A stretch of DNA of 64,000 bases from Nitrospira sp. (GCA_029194665.1 JARFXO010000007.1:227476-291475), one strand, 5' to 3'. Positions 1-9,405 are shown, numbered from the stretch's first letter. Translations and numbers: made by a program. The notes: generated by a model from the letters alone, not told the origin.

Positions 1-2
1 TC

Positions 3-1484
3 GTCCGTCGGCGGGAGCTGCCGGTGTCCGATCCCGACGAATTTCCGGCGTCGGCGCTGAGCGCCGGCAAGCCGGTGCTGATTCGCGACATCAAGACCGT
101 TTGGGCGCGTCTGCATCCGATGAATCAGCAATTGGCTGCATGGACCGGCACGAATTCGGTGATCTGGGTGCCGCTGAAAGCGAAGGACCGTCTGCTCGGC
201 ACGCTCACGGTTGACCGTACTGCGCCGAACAGCTTGACGGACGATGACCTGGAATTAATGGAGACGGTCTCCAGCCAGGTGGCCATCGCTCTGGACAACG
301 CCTCGGCGTACGCACAGATTGAGGAGCTGAATACCGGGTTGGAAGCCAAAGTCCAGGAACGGACGGCAGAGTTGGAACGTGCGGACCAGATCAGGTCGAG
401 CTTCTTGTCGCATGTCTCGCATGAGTTACGAACGCCGCTCACGTCGGTGAAGGGCTACGTGGAGAACCTCCTCGATGGGCTGACCGGTCCGTTGAACAGC
501 AAACAGCAACGGTACCTGGGGCGCATCTCCGACAATCTCGAGCGACTGATCAGGATGATCACCGACCTCCTTGACCGAACCCGCATTGAAACGGGCCAGC
601 TTGCCCTCTGCCCGGCGGAGGTGGATTTGGAACGTTGCGTGGCGGAGGTCATCGAACAGCTTCGACCCTTGGCGAAGGAAAAACAGCAGCTGCTGACGAG
701 TCATTATCCACCTTCAGTACTCATTGTCTGGGTCGACCGGGATCGGTTGATCCAAATCCTCACCAACTTGGTGCACAACGCCATCAAATTCACGCCGACG
801 GAGGGACGTATCGACGTGTCGGTGTTCGCCTCCGATAGGGCCTTCGCCACGATTCGCGTCCGCGATACGGGGCCTGGGATTCCCGAGGAGGCATTGGCAA
901 AGATCTTCGATCCGTTCTACCGGACAGTCCAAAAACGACCGCAACGCACCGAAGGGCAAGGGCTCGGTTTAGGCCTCTCTATCGTGAAGACGCTCGTCGA
1001 ACTCCATAGCGGCCGGATCACTGTATGCAGCGAACCGGGGCAGGGTTCCGAATTTTCCGTGACGCTCCCCCTCATCCCAGCCGCCCCGTTGGCAGCAGCG
1101 CATGACCAACCGGTCTCGAAGCGATTGCTGATCGTGGATGACGACCCGGACATTCGACAACTCTTGGCCGATCGCTTGGCCGCCGAGGGCTACGAAACCG
1201 AACCGGCGATCGACGGGGTGCAGGCCCTCCAGGCCATGCAGGAACGCCGGTTTGCCGGAGTCCTATTGGACATCGGCCTTCCACAGTTGGATGGACTCGA
1301 GGTCCTCCGTCAGGTGCGACGGTGGAACCAACAAACTCCCATCGTCGTGATCACGGCGGCGCAATCGAAGGACCTCGCCGTGCGTGCCATCAGCCTAGGC
1401 GCTCAGGCCTATGTGTTGAAGCCGTTCAACCTATCGGAACTCCATCATGCCGTCCGGAGTTGGTTCGCAAACCCTTCTCTATAG
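3..1484 (+). CDS. Hybrid sensor histidine kinase/response regulator (5' partial)
   Basis: The reading frame is open to the left edge, so the N-terminus is missing; a GTG at 24 is probably not the real start. In order: the end of a GAF-like sensor domain, a coiled linker, a HisKA dimerisation domain with phospho-acceptor His in SHELRTPL (codon about 140 of the visible frame), a HATPase_c domain with N box (NLVHNAIKF), G1 box (DTGPGIP) and GLGLGLSIVK, then a C-terminal receiver with LLDIGLPQLDG (Asp about codon 423) and the KPF lysine. It should sense a signal through GAF, autophosphorylate and pass phosphate to its own receiver. There is no DNA-binding output domain, so a further partner is expected. 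It converges on the next gene. Confidence 0.93.
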   Translation, partial: VRRRELPVSDPDEFPASALSAGKPVLIRDIKTVWARLHPMNQQLAAWTGTNSVIWVPLKAKDRLLGTLTVDRTAPNSLTDDDLELMETVSSQVAIALDNASAYAQIEELNTGLEAKVQERTAELERADQIRSSFLSHVSHELRTPLTSVKGYVENLLDGLTGPLNSKQQRYLGRISDNLERLIRMITDLLDRTRIETGQLALCPAEVDLERCVAEVIEQLRPLAKEKQQLLTSHYPPSVLIVWVDRDRLIQILTNLVHNAIKFTPTEGRIDVSVFASDRAFATIRVRDTGPGIPEEALAKIFDPFYRTVQKRPQRTEGQGLGLGLSIVKTLVELHSGRITVCSEPGQGSEFSVTLPLIPAAPLAAAHDQPVSKRLLIVDDDPDIRQLLADRLAAEGYETEPAIDGVQALQAMQERRFAGVLLDIGLPQLDGLEVLRQVRRWNQQTPIVVITAAQSKDLAVRAISLGAQAYVLKPFNLSELHHAVRSWFANPSL

Positions 1485-1540
1485 AATTTGTCCTCGTCGT
1501 TCAGAAGCCAATCTTGGATACCGACCGAAGCCAAACCTTA

Positions 1541-2512
1541 TTAAGACAGCAGTGAACGCTGTTGTGGCGGAAGGGCCGTATCGAGCAGCAAGCGGCGATG
1601 CCGCAACGCTGCCTGGGCCTCAGCCATGGTGCATTGAACGAAAGAGATGGCGTGACCAGGCGCCAGTTGAGCGGCCAGAGGGAGGTCGGCCGAGATGACG
1701 ACGGCGATTTTGGGGTATCCGCCGGTCGGCTGTCGGTCGGCCATCAGGAGAATGGGCTGCCCGTCCGGTGGGATCTGCAAGGCTCCCGTCACGGTACAGT
1801 CGGTAATGAAATGCGCTGATCGCGTGAAGGTCATCCTCGGTCCGATCAAACGATATCCCATGCGGTCGGATTGTGGAGCGACTTGGTAGGAGGAGTCAGT
1901 CAGGGTCGCGAACGACCCGAGCGAGAAGAACTCTCGTTGCGGACCAGGGACGATACGCAGGGTCGCCGATCGGCTGTAACGAGGAAGCAACTGCGAAGGC
2001 AACCGTTTCCCGATTAGACTGCCCACGGATCGGCTGCGTCGTCCAGTGCGGAGCATGTCTCCCTGTTTCAACGGTCTTCCCTGAAGTCCACCTGTTTCGC
2101 TCGAACAGTGGGTAGAACGGCTTCCGAGAACCAGTGGGACATCGATGCCGCCGGCGATGGCGAGGTACGTACGAGACCCGGCGCGCGGCCTGCCGAAGCT
2201 CAATCGGCTGCCACGCCGGATTTCCATGCATTCCCAAAGCGCTGTGCCCATGCCGTCGATAGACGGCGAGAGATCCGCGCCGGTGATGGCGATGATCGCG
2301 TCTCGCTCAAACTGGAGTTCAGGTCCTTTCAGGGTGAGTTCGAGGACTGCGGCGACGTCGGAATTTCCCACGAGGCGATTGGCAACTGTTGCGGCGAAGC
2401 AATCCATCGCTCCCGCAACGGTGACGCCGTATTGTTGGTAGCCGTACCGTCCCAGGTCTTGGACCGTGGTGAACCAGCCGCTCGTCACGACTCGGATGCC
2501 GACAGGTTCCAT
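1541..2512 (-). CDS. pxpC: 5-oxoprolinase subunit C / KipA-type biotin-dependent carboxyltransferase-like protein
   Basis: The N-terminus (GWFTTVQDLGRYGYQQYGV, then a PxG-MD segment) and the ITGADLSP and GGLQGRPLKQGD motifs are those of the KipA/YbgK/PxpC family, which with PxpB and PxpA cleaves 5-oxoproline in an ATP-dependent reaction. About 323 aa, the usual length. The ATG at 2512 was chosen because family homology begins right after it; the frame stays open upstream to 2596 but that segment is Arg-rich and unlike the family. No PxpA or PxpB partner lies beside it, so it is either an orphan subunit or its partners are elsewhere. The exact substrate is unproven. Confidence 0.85.
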   Translation of the reverse strand: MEPVGIRVVTSGWFTTVQDLGRYGYQQYGVTVAGAMDCFAATVANRLVGNSDVAAVLELTLKGPELQFERDAIIAITGADLSPSIDGMGTALWECMEIRRGSRLSFGRPRAGSRTYLAIAGGIDVPLVLGSRSTHCSSETGGLQGRPLKQGDMLRTGRRSRSVGSLIGKRLPSQLLPRYSRSATLRIVPGPQREFFSLGSFATLTDSSYQVAPQSDRMGYRLIGPRMTFTRSAHFITDCTVTGALQIPPDGQPILLMADRQPTGGYPKIAVVISADLPLAAQLAPGHAISFVQCTMAEAQAALRHRRLLLDTALPPQQRSLLS

Positions 2513-2628
2513 TATGTGCAACCTGCCCGAGCGATGTGTACGTCGATCGATTCGACCTCGCGCCAAACTTGACATGGCGAGAGGAACCGAAGCCAATACA
2601 CTGCGACCGCCCTACGATCAACGCGAAA

Positions 2629-3651
2629 TCAGCGGTCGTACAAGGACGGTGCAGTCAGGGTGGCTGCCAAAGTCGACTCCTTCCCTACGGCATCCAGATG
2701 CTTATCGATCCATTCCGACGCGATCCGCCGTCCGATGGCATGGAGGTGCCGCAGGAAGCGCAATTCATTGTTGAGTTTGCTCGATGCGCCGAACTCGCGC
2801 AGCTCTTCGGCATGAATCTCGTGCAGTCGGGGATTCCGGCCCTTCAAGGGATGACCATCCTGATCCCTGCCTGGCAACGCGAGGACATATTTCACGGCTT
2901 CCAGTTCCAAAAATAATGCGGTGCTGAAGCTGATCTCAGTGGTCCTGTCGATGATCTCGCTGGCCTTCCAAGGCAGCTCGGGTCGAATCAACGGATTAAT
3001 GCCGATGATGATCAGATCATCGACCGGAGTCTCGTGAAAGAGCGGAGCGATCGCCGGGTTCCCGGAATAGCCGCCGTCCCAGTAGGACTGACCATCGATT
3101 TCAACCGCCTGGAAAAGGTGCGGCAGGCATGCGGAGGCCAAGACTGCATCCACGGACAGTTCATCATTACTGAAGACTTTTCGCCTTCCTGTTCGGACAT
3201 TGGTCGCGCACAGGAACACGCGAGCGGTATCGCTGCGCCGGAGCCGCTCAAAATCGATCGTCTCGGCGAGCAAGTCACGAACCGGATGATAGTTGAACGG
3301 GTTGAGTTTGTACGGTGACCACATCCGAGTCATCAAATCAAAAAACAGATAGACCGGTGAGGAATCGAAACTGAACCGGTCCCCTATGCCGAACGGATTG
3401 CATAATGCGGCAAGCCCGGGCATGCGGCCGACCGCCTCCCACATCGCAGTCAACGCGGCTTTGCCGCCTTTCTTGCCGTCCCGAGACAGACCGTCGGCAA
3501 GGGCGACGGTGTTGATTGCGCCGGCGCTGGTCCCGCTGATTCCCGTAATCTCAAGATCTTCTTCTTCAAGCAAGCGATCGAGCACGCCCCACGTAAAGGC
3601 GCCATGTGAGCCACCCCCTTGAAGCGCCAAATTGACTTTGCGTGTCGGCAT
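2629..3651 (-). CDS. Patatin-like phospholipase
   Basis: About 340 aa, predicted cytoplasmic. It shows the patatin oxyanion motif (LQGGGSHGAF near residue 10), the nucleophile elbow GTSAG (Ser about 43) and the catalytic Asp in WDGGYSGNP. This is the Ser-Asp dyad of bacterial patatins, which hydrolyse acyl esters of phospholipids. The ATG at 3651 has AGGAGG seven bases upstream; the frame is open further up to 3801 but lacks such a site. It lies about 300 bp downstream of the PHA/lipase block on the same strand, so a role in lipid or PHA-granule turnover is possible but only inferred. A second, unrelated patatin is at 18.5 kb. Confidence 0.92.
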   Translation of the reverse strand: MPTRKVNLALQGGGSHGAFTWGVLDRLLEEEDLEITGISGTSAGAINTVALADGLSRDGKKGGKAALTAMWEAVGRMPGLAALCNPFGIGDRFSFDSSPVYLFFDLMTRMWSPYKLNPFNYHPVRDLLAETIDFERLRRSDTARVFLCATNVRTGRRKVFSNDELSVDAVLASACLPHLFQAVEIDGQSYWDGGYSGNPAIAPLFHETPVDDLIIIGINPLIRPELPWKASEIIDRTTEISFSTALFLELEAVKYVLALPGRDQDGHPLKGRNPRLHEIHAEELREFGASSKLNNELRFLRHLHAIGRRIASEWIDKHLDAVGKESTLAATLTAPSLYDR

Positions 3652-3948
3652 CGATGACCTCCTGCTGGCTATTGAAGCTTTCTTGTGATGGGATCGATTG
3701 GCAGAAACCATAACGGGCACGTACCCGCGGCGTTGCTTGCGCATTCTTAGCACAGCGAGACCCAGTATTACAAACGTACGCAGCGGCCGGCCTGAACCCA
3801 TTGCTTGAGCGGGACTCGCGCTGGTAGCAGTCTCATGCCGGATCTACTTGCATGACGATCTGTTGGAGCGAGTCCCGGCCGCCTGGGTAGGACCTGGAAT
3901 GTCTCCAGATACCGGGTCGGGTGGCAGCCGCACAGAGACTGGACAGGC

Positions 3949-4953
3949 CTAAGGGCCGGACACAAATCGAAGGAAGAGGGCAACGGCCTCTGGATCAGTC
4001 CTCAGTTCGTCATGCGTCAACCCAGGCAGCCGTTTGTTTTCAGCCCCATCTAGAGCTGGGCTGTCCGCATCCCCGACGGGCCATCCGAAGAGCCATGAGC
4101 GATAAAAGATGTCCGCTCCGGTTCCATCATAGATCGTCATGGAACGTGCGGGGCTCGGAGTTTCACCCCTGCCGCGACCATCGTTCAGCCTCGCCAGCCA
4201 GTCGGAACCAGGAACCAGCTCGTCACAGCCGATGAAATTATTCCAGCCAATGAACCACATCAACCAGAGCCGACGGCAGACGGTGGTGCCATGATTGGGA
4301 CCGGCAATCCCCACGAACTTGCGCACCGCCTGCGACAGCTCGGGGTTCGCTCTCATTGCGCTTCGTACGAGCGTCACGCCCAGGGAATGCGCCACAAGGT
4401 CGACTTTCGTTGCGCCCGTGTAGGCCAATACGGCGTTCACAAAGACCGTCAGGTCGGAGACATTGCTTCCGTTGTCCGTTCGACACTGCAGCGGGGGAGG
4501 ATTGAGCTTGGTGGACTTCCCGTTATATGAGATCGCCCAGAGCTCCTGCATGGTGTAGCCGGATTCCAAGAAGCGTTGCTTGACGCTGCGTCCTTCCTCA
4601 TCCCAGTCCCAGGCATCTCTGGTGTTGCCATGGACGAAAATCACAGGAGGTCGACGCAGGGGATGGCCTTTCCGAATGCCGCCCCATCCTCCGAGGCGTA
4701 TTCCCCACTCCTGGTCCTTGATGAGGGAAAAGTCGGAAGCGAACTCATTGTCGGCGGGCAGCGGCTTGCAGTGCGCCACCTTGTGCGAAGCCTCAACCGT
4801 CGCCGCCGACAGTGCGAACACCACGACATACAGAGCAATCATGCAGCGCTTGACCAGAGGGGTTTGTCGACGTCGAGGCATGCCGATGTCGTCCATTGAG
4901 GCCGTAGAGACAGCCTCGGCCACCGGGACGGGGTTATCTCGCTGCGTCATCAC
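3949..4953 (-). CDS. Exported alpha/beta-hydrolase lipase (class 2 lipase-like)
   Basis: A signal/anchor segment (about residues 36-56) is followed by an alpha/beta-hydrolase fold: oxyanion strand VIFVHGNTRDAWDW and nucleophile elbow AHSLG, the AxSxG variant seen in secreted bacterial triacylglycerol lipases. Several Cys in the mature part suggest periplasmic disulfides. It probably hydrolyses lipid or polyester esters outside the cytoplasm. The ATG at 4953 overlaps the upstream lipoprotein gene by 20 bp, suggesting coupling; in-frame ATGs at 4896 and 4881 are alternatives and no site has a strong ribosome-binding sequence. The position just after phaC makes a link to PHA or membrane lipids plausible. 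Confidence 0.82.
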   Translation of the reverse strand: MMTQRDNPVPVAEAVSTASMDDIGMPRRRQTPLVKRCMIALYVVVFALSAATVEASHKVAHCKPLPADNEFASDFSLIKDQEWGIRLGGWGGIRKGHPLRRPPVIFVHGNTRDAWDWDEEGRSVKQRFLESGYTMQELWAISYNGKSTKLNPPPLQCRTDNGSNVSDLTVFVNAVLAYTGATKVDLVAHSLGVTLVRSAMRANPELSQAVRKFVGIAGPNHGTTVCRRLWLMWFIGWNNFIGCDELVPGSDWLARLNDGRGRGETPSPARSMTIYDGTGADIFYRSWLFGWPVGDADSPALDGAENKRLPGLTHDELRTDPEAVALFLRFVSGP

Positions 4954-5728
4954 GCGGAGGCACGGTATCGGACTGGGTCGGCTTCCATTTGCCCGAGAAA
5001 GGATTCAGGGACTTAATCGCCTTCCCAATGTGGGTATAGGTGGAGTCGATTCTCCCCTCCTCAAAGTCCTGAAGCATGGCCGACCACAGGATTTCCGCGG
5101 TGCCATCAAGCGGGATGCGCGCCTGTCCCATGACGTCGCTGGCGATCGTGACTTCTCCGGAAGAAGCCCAGACCACCCTACCGGTCCGTACATCCCAAAG
5201 CTCCAGGCCGAGTCGCAGGTTCGTGATGCGGGTTTGGACCAGACGCCAGCCAAACAGACTGAATCGATTCTCGGTCTCCTGGCTGAATGTCGAATAGACG
5301 GGCTGAAAGACATAGTTCACGCGACATGCGGTCCCGATGCGCTGCAGTCGCGCCCGATCCAACACGCCGCTTCGCTCGTACGCGACGACGAGTTCTTCAT
5401 AATCGGCCGCCAGGCCCGCCGCGTTGAGCTGGCTCAACACATGATGACTGGGCATCACCGTGACCGGTTGGGGGACGGATTCGGAGAGCGCTCGATCGAG
5501 TGCGGAGCTGAAGCCTTGTCGCATGCCCCTCTCGGGAAACGATGTCAATGTCTCGAGGACGGCGATCGGTTCTTGGTGGAGAACCAGGGGACTCATCGGG
5601 GAGGACAACGGCAAGGAGCGCGTCTGCGCTTGCCATTCGTAGCCGTGCCCGCATCCGCCCAACAAGGCCATTGAGCCGATCCACACAATCCCCGCGGCCA
5701 GAGCCGCCCATACGGAATATGCTTTCAC
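4934..5728 (-). CDS. Putative outer-membrane lipoprotein of unknown function
   Basis: An N-terminal hydrophobic segment ends in the lipobox LLGGC, after which the mature protein is mostly soluble, with a region of TolB/CsgG/LpoB-like character (a central IGTACRVNYVFQPVYS strand followed by LELWDVRTGRVVWAS). That VWAS feature is common in proteins that compute lipoprotein names, but no family is claimed. The start is uncertain: the frame is open to an ATG at 5848, which would overlap phaC by 25 bp and put 40 extra residues before the signal peptide. The GTG at 5728 gives a normal lipoprotein signal. It sits between phaC and the lipase and is probably co-transcribed with both. Confidence 0.75.
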   Translation of the reverse strand: MKAYSVWAALAAGIVWIGSMALLGGCGHGYEWQAQTRSLPLSSPMSPLVLHQEPIAVLETLTSFPERGMRQGFSSALDRALSESVPQPVTVMPSHHVLSQLNAAGLAADYEELVVAYERSGVLDRARLQRIGTACRVNYVFQPVYSTFSQETENRFSLFGWRLVQTRITNLRLGLELWDVRTGRVVWASSGEVTIASDVMGQARIPLDGTAEILWSAMLQDFEEGRIDSTYTHIGKAIKSLNPFSGKWKPTQSDTVPPRDDAAR

Positions 5729-5823
5729 CGCCGGCGCGTCTTTTCCCCGAGGTGCCGCACTTGCCGAGAAGCGTCGTGCCGGCGCGCCACGCGGCAGGGA
5801 CGAGCGGGCGCCGTCGCTGCCGG

Positions 5824-6918
5824 TCAAGCGGCTCGTTCTTTTAGCCATTTTTCGATGGTGGGAGGGAGGTCTTTCTGCACCTTGCCGCTGACATACATGC
5901 CGATGTGCCCGACCGGGAACGACCGCAGAGTATAATCCTTGGTTCCTACATAACGCTCGAGCGCGATGGAGGAGGCAGGCGGAACGAGGTGATCCTGCTC
6001 GGCATACACATTCAACAACGGCGCCCGGATCTGAGAGAGGTTGACCGTTTTTGATCCGATCTTTACATTGCCGCTGATCAACTTGTTGCCCTGGTAGAAG
6101 TCCTTCATGAACTGTCGATAGGTCTCACCCGCTTGGTCCGGACTGTCAAAGATCCATCCCTCCATGCGGAGGAAATTGAGCAACTTTTCGTCGTTGTCCA
6201 TGATGTCGATCATTTCAAGGTATTTCCCCAGGCCCAACTGAAAGGGTTTCAGCATGAGGAACCCGAGATTCATGAACTCGCCTGGGATGTTGCCGAAGGC
6301 ATCGACCAAGGCATCCACGTCCATGGTGTGGGCTGTCGTACTACATCCGGCCCAGAGATTGGGCACGCCCTCTTGGACGTGAAAGTCCACCGGGGTGACC
6401 ATCGTGATCAGGTTCTTGACCTTTTCGGGATAGAGCGAGGTGTAGCAGAGACTGAAGGTGCCTCCCTGACAGACTCCCAGAAGATTGATCTGCTCCAAAC
6501 CATGCCATTCACGCACCACATCCACACAGTCGTTGATATACCCATTGATATGGTCGTCCAGGGTCAGCCATCGGTCTCCCCGGCCAGGATAGCCCCAATC
6601 GATCAGGTAGACGTCCATGCCAAGCTTCAGGAGATTGCGGACCAAGGATCTGTCTTCCTGCAGATCGACCATATAGGGCCGATTGACCAAGGCATACACG
6701 ATGAGGACAGGAATGGGGAACGGCTTCTCCACCATGGGAATGTAGTGATACAAGACCACATTGTCCTCTCGATACACTTCCTCCTTTGGACTGATCCCGG
6801 CCTTGATGTCCTTTTCCCGGACATGGCTTAGGCGCTCGATTCCCGTGACGACCTTGCGGTTCAGGTCGATGAGTTCACCCATGGTCTGCTCAGGACTCAG
6901 ATAGAACGGAAGCGACAT
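5824..6918 (-). CDS. phaC: Class III poly(3-hydroxyalkanoate) synthase catalytic subunit PhaC
   Basis: Polymerises (R)-3-hydroxyacyl-CoA into storage polyester with PhaE. About 364 aa, the class III size. The lipase-like box is GVCQGG with nucleophile Cys150; Asp309 (AEQDHLVPP) and His338 (FPVGHIGMYVSGK) complete the triad with the same 29-residue spacing as in the Allochromatium enzyme. The ATG at 6918 has AAGGAG eight bases upstream, which rules out the ATG at 6948. It follows phaE by 47 bp in the phaA-phaB-phasin-like-phaE-phaC order, a complete pathway from acetyl-CoA to polymer. Confidence 0.97.
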   Translation of the reverse strand: MSLPFYLSPEQTMGELIDLNRKVVTGIERLSHVREKDIKAGISPKEEVYREDNVVLYHYIPMVEKPFPIPVLIVYALVNRPYMVDLQEDRSLVRNLLKLGMDVYLIDWGYPGRGDRWLTLDDHINGYINDCVDVVREWHGLEQINLLGVCQGGTFSLCYTSLYPEKVKNLITMVTPVDFHVQEGVPNLWAGCSTTAHTMDVDALVDAFGNIPGEFMNLGFLMLKPFQLGLGKYLEMIDIMDNDEKLLNFLRMEGWIFDSPDQAGETYRQFMKDFYQGNKLISGNVKIGSKTVNLSQIRAPLLNVYAEQDHLVPPASSIALERYVGTKDYTLRSFPVGHIGMYVSGKVQKDLPPTIEKWLKERAA

Positions 6919-6965
6919 CTCGTAATCTCCTTGCCGGCTCGACGCCATCCCTCGATGCAGGATGG

Positions 6966-8033
6966 TTAGCCTTGGACCGGTTGACTCTTAGCCTGGGTGG
7001 AAAGTTGCGCCTTGATGGCGCGCAGCTCTTTTTTCAGTTCCTTCACTTCTCTGCGGAGATGATAGATTCTGCGGTGGGCTTCGTCCATCTCGCTTCGGTA
7101 CGGCACATGACTGGTTTTTAGAAAGACTTCGACGATTTCGCGCTCACGGAGTCGATAGGTCATCGCCGTGTTGAGTAAGTGCCCCTGCAACTGAATGTAC
7201 TGGTCGGATCGGAAGGCCTTTGCAAATACCTGATCAATGATGTCGATCCATTGAAACAGGAGTTGCTTCAGGCTCTCAACGGTCTCGCCTTTTTCGGTCC
7301 GGGCGATCAGGTTCCGCATAAACTCTTCGAAGGCATGCGTCCAGGTTTCACCCACTTGGACTTGGTATGCAAAACTCGCCTGGCGGTACTCCACCCAGGC
7401 CGAGAATCCTTTAATGAGGTCTTCATTCAGTTCGCGCGTATGTCCGAGACTCGGGCTCTCGATCAGACGGCCGAAGGTGCGCTCGTACGCGTTCCCATAG
7501 AGATGCATCAGCTCCACGAGGGCCGACCCATCCCCGGTGGAAGCTTGGCCGACACGCCATGGGGCCTGCTGTAGGGACGACGCCCAGGGCTGGACGAGTT
7601 TTTGCCATTGCTCCAGATAGAGGCCCCAGAGCTCATTCGTGTCTTGGGTCGCCTTTTGCGCTGCCTGGGGAGACAGCAAGAACTGCTCACGCAACCGCTC
7701 GGTATATTTGGCCAGGACGCTGTTCCAGTCCTCGCCGGCTTCAACCTTGGGAGCGATGGCATTCCATGAGTTGAGCGAAAGTTCGAGAAAACGCAGGACA
7801 CAATCTTGAGAGTTGATCAGTCGGTGCCCTACGTCCTTCGCGATTTGCTCAGCTTCGGTCGTCCAACCTTTGAACGCCTCGGTCGCAGTGTCCCGCCACT
7901 GGTCGGCCAGGGCAGGCGACACCGGCGTTGGCGTTGGTGCCGCCCGCATCAGACCCATCCAGCTTTCCCACATTTGCTTTTGAGCTTCGGTCAATGCTTT
8001 GGCCATCGTTTCGGCCTGCTCAGTCGAATACAC
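6966..8033 (-). CDS. phaE: Class III PHA synthase subunit PhaE
   Basis: About 355 aa, helical, Trp- and Gln-rich, with a C-terminal HLRREVKELKKELRAIKAQL coiled segment typical of PhaE, which forms the active complex with PhaC and tunes polymer length. The GTG at 8033 was chosen: AGGGAG lies eight bases upstream and the resulting start (YSTEQAETMAKAL) is followed by the family pattern EAQKQMWESWMGLM. The frame is open to 8147 but that part resembles no PhaE. The N-terminal AQKQMW-ESW motif recurs in the neighbouring small gene at 8077, suggesting common ancestry or a shared granule-binding element. Confidence 0.95.
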   Translation of the reverse strand: MYSTEQAETMAKALTEAQKQMWESWMGLMRAAPTPTPVSPALADQWRDTATEAFKGWTTEAEQIAKDVGHRLINSQDCVLRFLELSLNSWNAIAPKVEAGEDWNSVLAKYTERLREQFLLSPQAAQKATQDTNELWGLYLEQWQKLVQPWASSLQQAPWRVGQASTGDGSALVELMHLYGNAYERTFGRLIESPSLGHTRELNEDLIKGFSAWVEYRQASFAYQVQVGETWTHAFEEFMRNLIARTEKGETVESLKQLLFQWIDIIDQVFAKAFRSDQYIQLQGHLLNTAMTYRLREREIVEVFLKTSHVPYRSEMDEAHRRIYHLRREVKELKKELRAIKAQLSTQAKSQPVQG

Positions 8034-8076
8034 AGTATTGTCTCCCTCAAAGATTAGACCCGTTATCGCGCCCGGT

Positions 8077-8580
8077 TCAGCCTCCGGTTTTTCCCTTGGG
8101 CTTCTGAATGCCTGCGGACCACTGGCGAACCCACTCTGCCTGGCCATCCATTGCTTTCTGAATAGCGTCCTGCCATCCCTGCAAGAATTTCTGACCCTCT
8201 CCCGCCCAACTCATCCCCGTTGTCGCGGTGGGGTCCAGCTTTCTCACGACCTGGAACCAATTGGTCCAGAGTTGCCTCTGAGTCTCCGTCCATCGACTGC
8301 TCATTTCCTGACCTTGCTTGGCCCATTCCACCATTTCCTTCGGAGTGCCCTGGCTTGCGGTGAAACTCTCCGTCCAGCGCTTGCTCCAATCGCTCTGAGC
8401 GTCCAGAATCTTCTTGATCGATTCATCCCAGGCGTCAAGCGTCTTATCCCACACTTGACTGGAGGGAGACTTCCCGAATCCTTGGATCGCCTTCAACCAG
8501 TCGTTCCACATCTTCGTCTGGGTGTCGGTCCAGGTCTTGAACATCTCTTCTGATTGTTTGGTCCATTCCATCGTTTCCAT
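8077..8580 (-). CDS. Small PhaE-like/phasin-like Trp-rich protein
   Basis: 167 aa, charged and helical with about 20 Trp. It contains two related units (WTKQSEEMFKTWTDTQTKMW near residue 4 and WAKQGQEMSSRWTETQRQLW near residue 84), each followed by a W-x-x-WL/WF element, so it is an internal duplication. The unit resembles the N-terminus of PhaE. The product is probably a PHA-granule surface protein or synthase accessory; the name phasin is inference. ATG 8580 follows GGAGGA; an in-frame ATG at 8646 has no good site. It lies between phaB and phaE in the same operon. Confidence 0.85.
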   Translation of the reverse strand: METMEWTKQSEEMFKTWTDTQTKMWNDWLKAIQGFGKSPSSQVWDKTLDAWDESIKKILDAQSDWSKRWTESFTASQGTPKEMVEWAKQGQEMSSRWTETQRQLWTNWFQVVRKLDPTATTGMSWAGEGQKFLQGWQDAIQKAMDGQAEWVRQWSAGIQKPKGKTGG

Positions 8581-8652
8581 CGCTCCTCCGTTTTCCGTCT
8601 TTGTTGTGATTGCCTTCTGTAGCGGTCTGTTCATGCATGAGAGCATGGCTTC

Positions 8653-9405
8653 TCACATGTACAGGCCCCCGTTGACACTTAAGACCTGACCGGTCACGTA
8701 GGAAGATTTTTCATCCGCCAGAAACGCAACCGCTCGGGCAACTTCCCATGGTTCAGCCATCCGCCCCACGGGGATCGTCTCGACGATCTTCTCAATGATC
8801 TCCTTTGGGATTTTGTCCGTCATGGCGGTCTTCACGAACCCCGGTGCAACGGCGTTCACGGTGATCCCCTTCTTGGCTGTTTCCAGCGCGAGGGATTTGG
8901 TGAAGCCGATAATCCCGGCCTTGGCCGCCGCATAATTCGTCTGTCCCACATTCCCCTTTTCTCCGACCACTGAACTGATGCTGATGATGCGGCCGTACCC
9001 ACGGGCGAGCATCTGATTGATCACCGCCTTGGAGCAGTAAAAGACCGAGGAAAGATCGACCGCAATCACCTGCTCCCACTCGTCGGGACTCATGTTCTTG
9101 AGGGTTCGATCCTTGGTGATCCCGGCATTATTGACAAGAATATCGATCTGGCCGAAGTCTTTGATGATCGTTTCGACCAGAGCCGTGACTTCCGCATATT
9201 TAGCGAGATCCGCTTTGTAGAGCTTTGCTCGATAGCCTTCTTGGGTAAACCCCTTGAGAAAATCTGCCGCCACGTTGTCCGGTTCGACAAGGTAGTGGAG
9301 GGCGAGGGCAGCCCCTTCCTTCGCCATCTGGGACGCGATCACCTGGCCGATCCCTCCCACTGCTCCAGTCACCAGCGCCACTCGACCCTTCAATGCATCT
9401 CCCAT
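8653..9405 (-). CDS. phaB: Acetoacetyl-CoA reductase (PhaB-type SDR)
   Basis: 250 aa short-chain dehydrogenase/reductase: cofactor motif TGAVGGIG near the N-terminus, NNAG in NNAGITKDRTLKNM, catalytic Ser in SISSVVGEKGN and YAAAK (Tyr/Lys). The NAGITKDRT and VVGEKGNVGQTNY segments are the PhaB/FabG pattern. In this setting it reduces acetoacetyl-CoA to (R)-3-hydroxybutyryl-CoA with NADPH. FabG activity on ACP substrates cannot be excluded from sequence alone. The start ATG has GAGG eight bases upstream. It lies 71 bp after phaA. Confidence 0.94.
   Translation of the reverse strand: MGDALKGRVALVTGAVGGIGQVIASQMAKEGAALALHYLVEPDNVAADFLKGFTQEGYRAKLYKADLAKYAEVTALVETIIKDFGQIDILVNNAGITKDRTLKNMSPDEWEQVIAVDLSSVFYCSKAVINQMLARGYGRIISISSVVGEKGNVGQTNYAAAKAGIIGFTKSLALETAKKGITVNAVAPGFVKTAMTDKIPKEIIEKIVETIPVGRMAEPWEVARAVAFLADEKSSYVTGQVLSVNGGLYM

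Noticed and set aside
3811..3876. 9-bp inverted repeat GGGACTCGC ... GCGAGTCCC with 48-bp spacing
   Set aside because: Arms too short for the distance to support a functional structure.
4580..5674. 364-codon plus-strand frame
   Set aside because: Covers parts of two minus-strand genes with lipobox and lipase motifs; no signal of its own.
6133..6831. Long plus-strand frame of 232 codons
   Set aside because: It lies antisense inside phaC, whose catalytic triad is complete; composition is His/Asp-rich as expected of a shadow frame.
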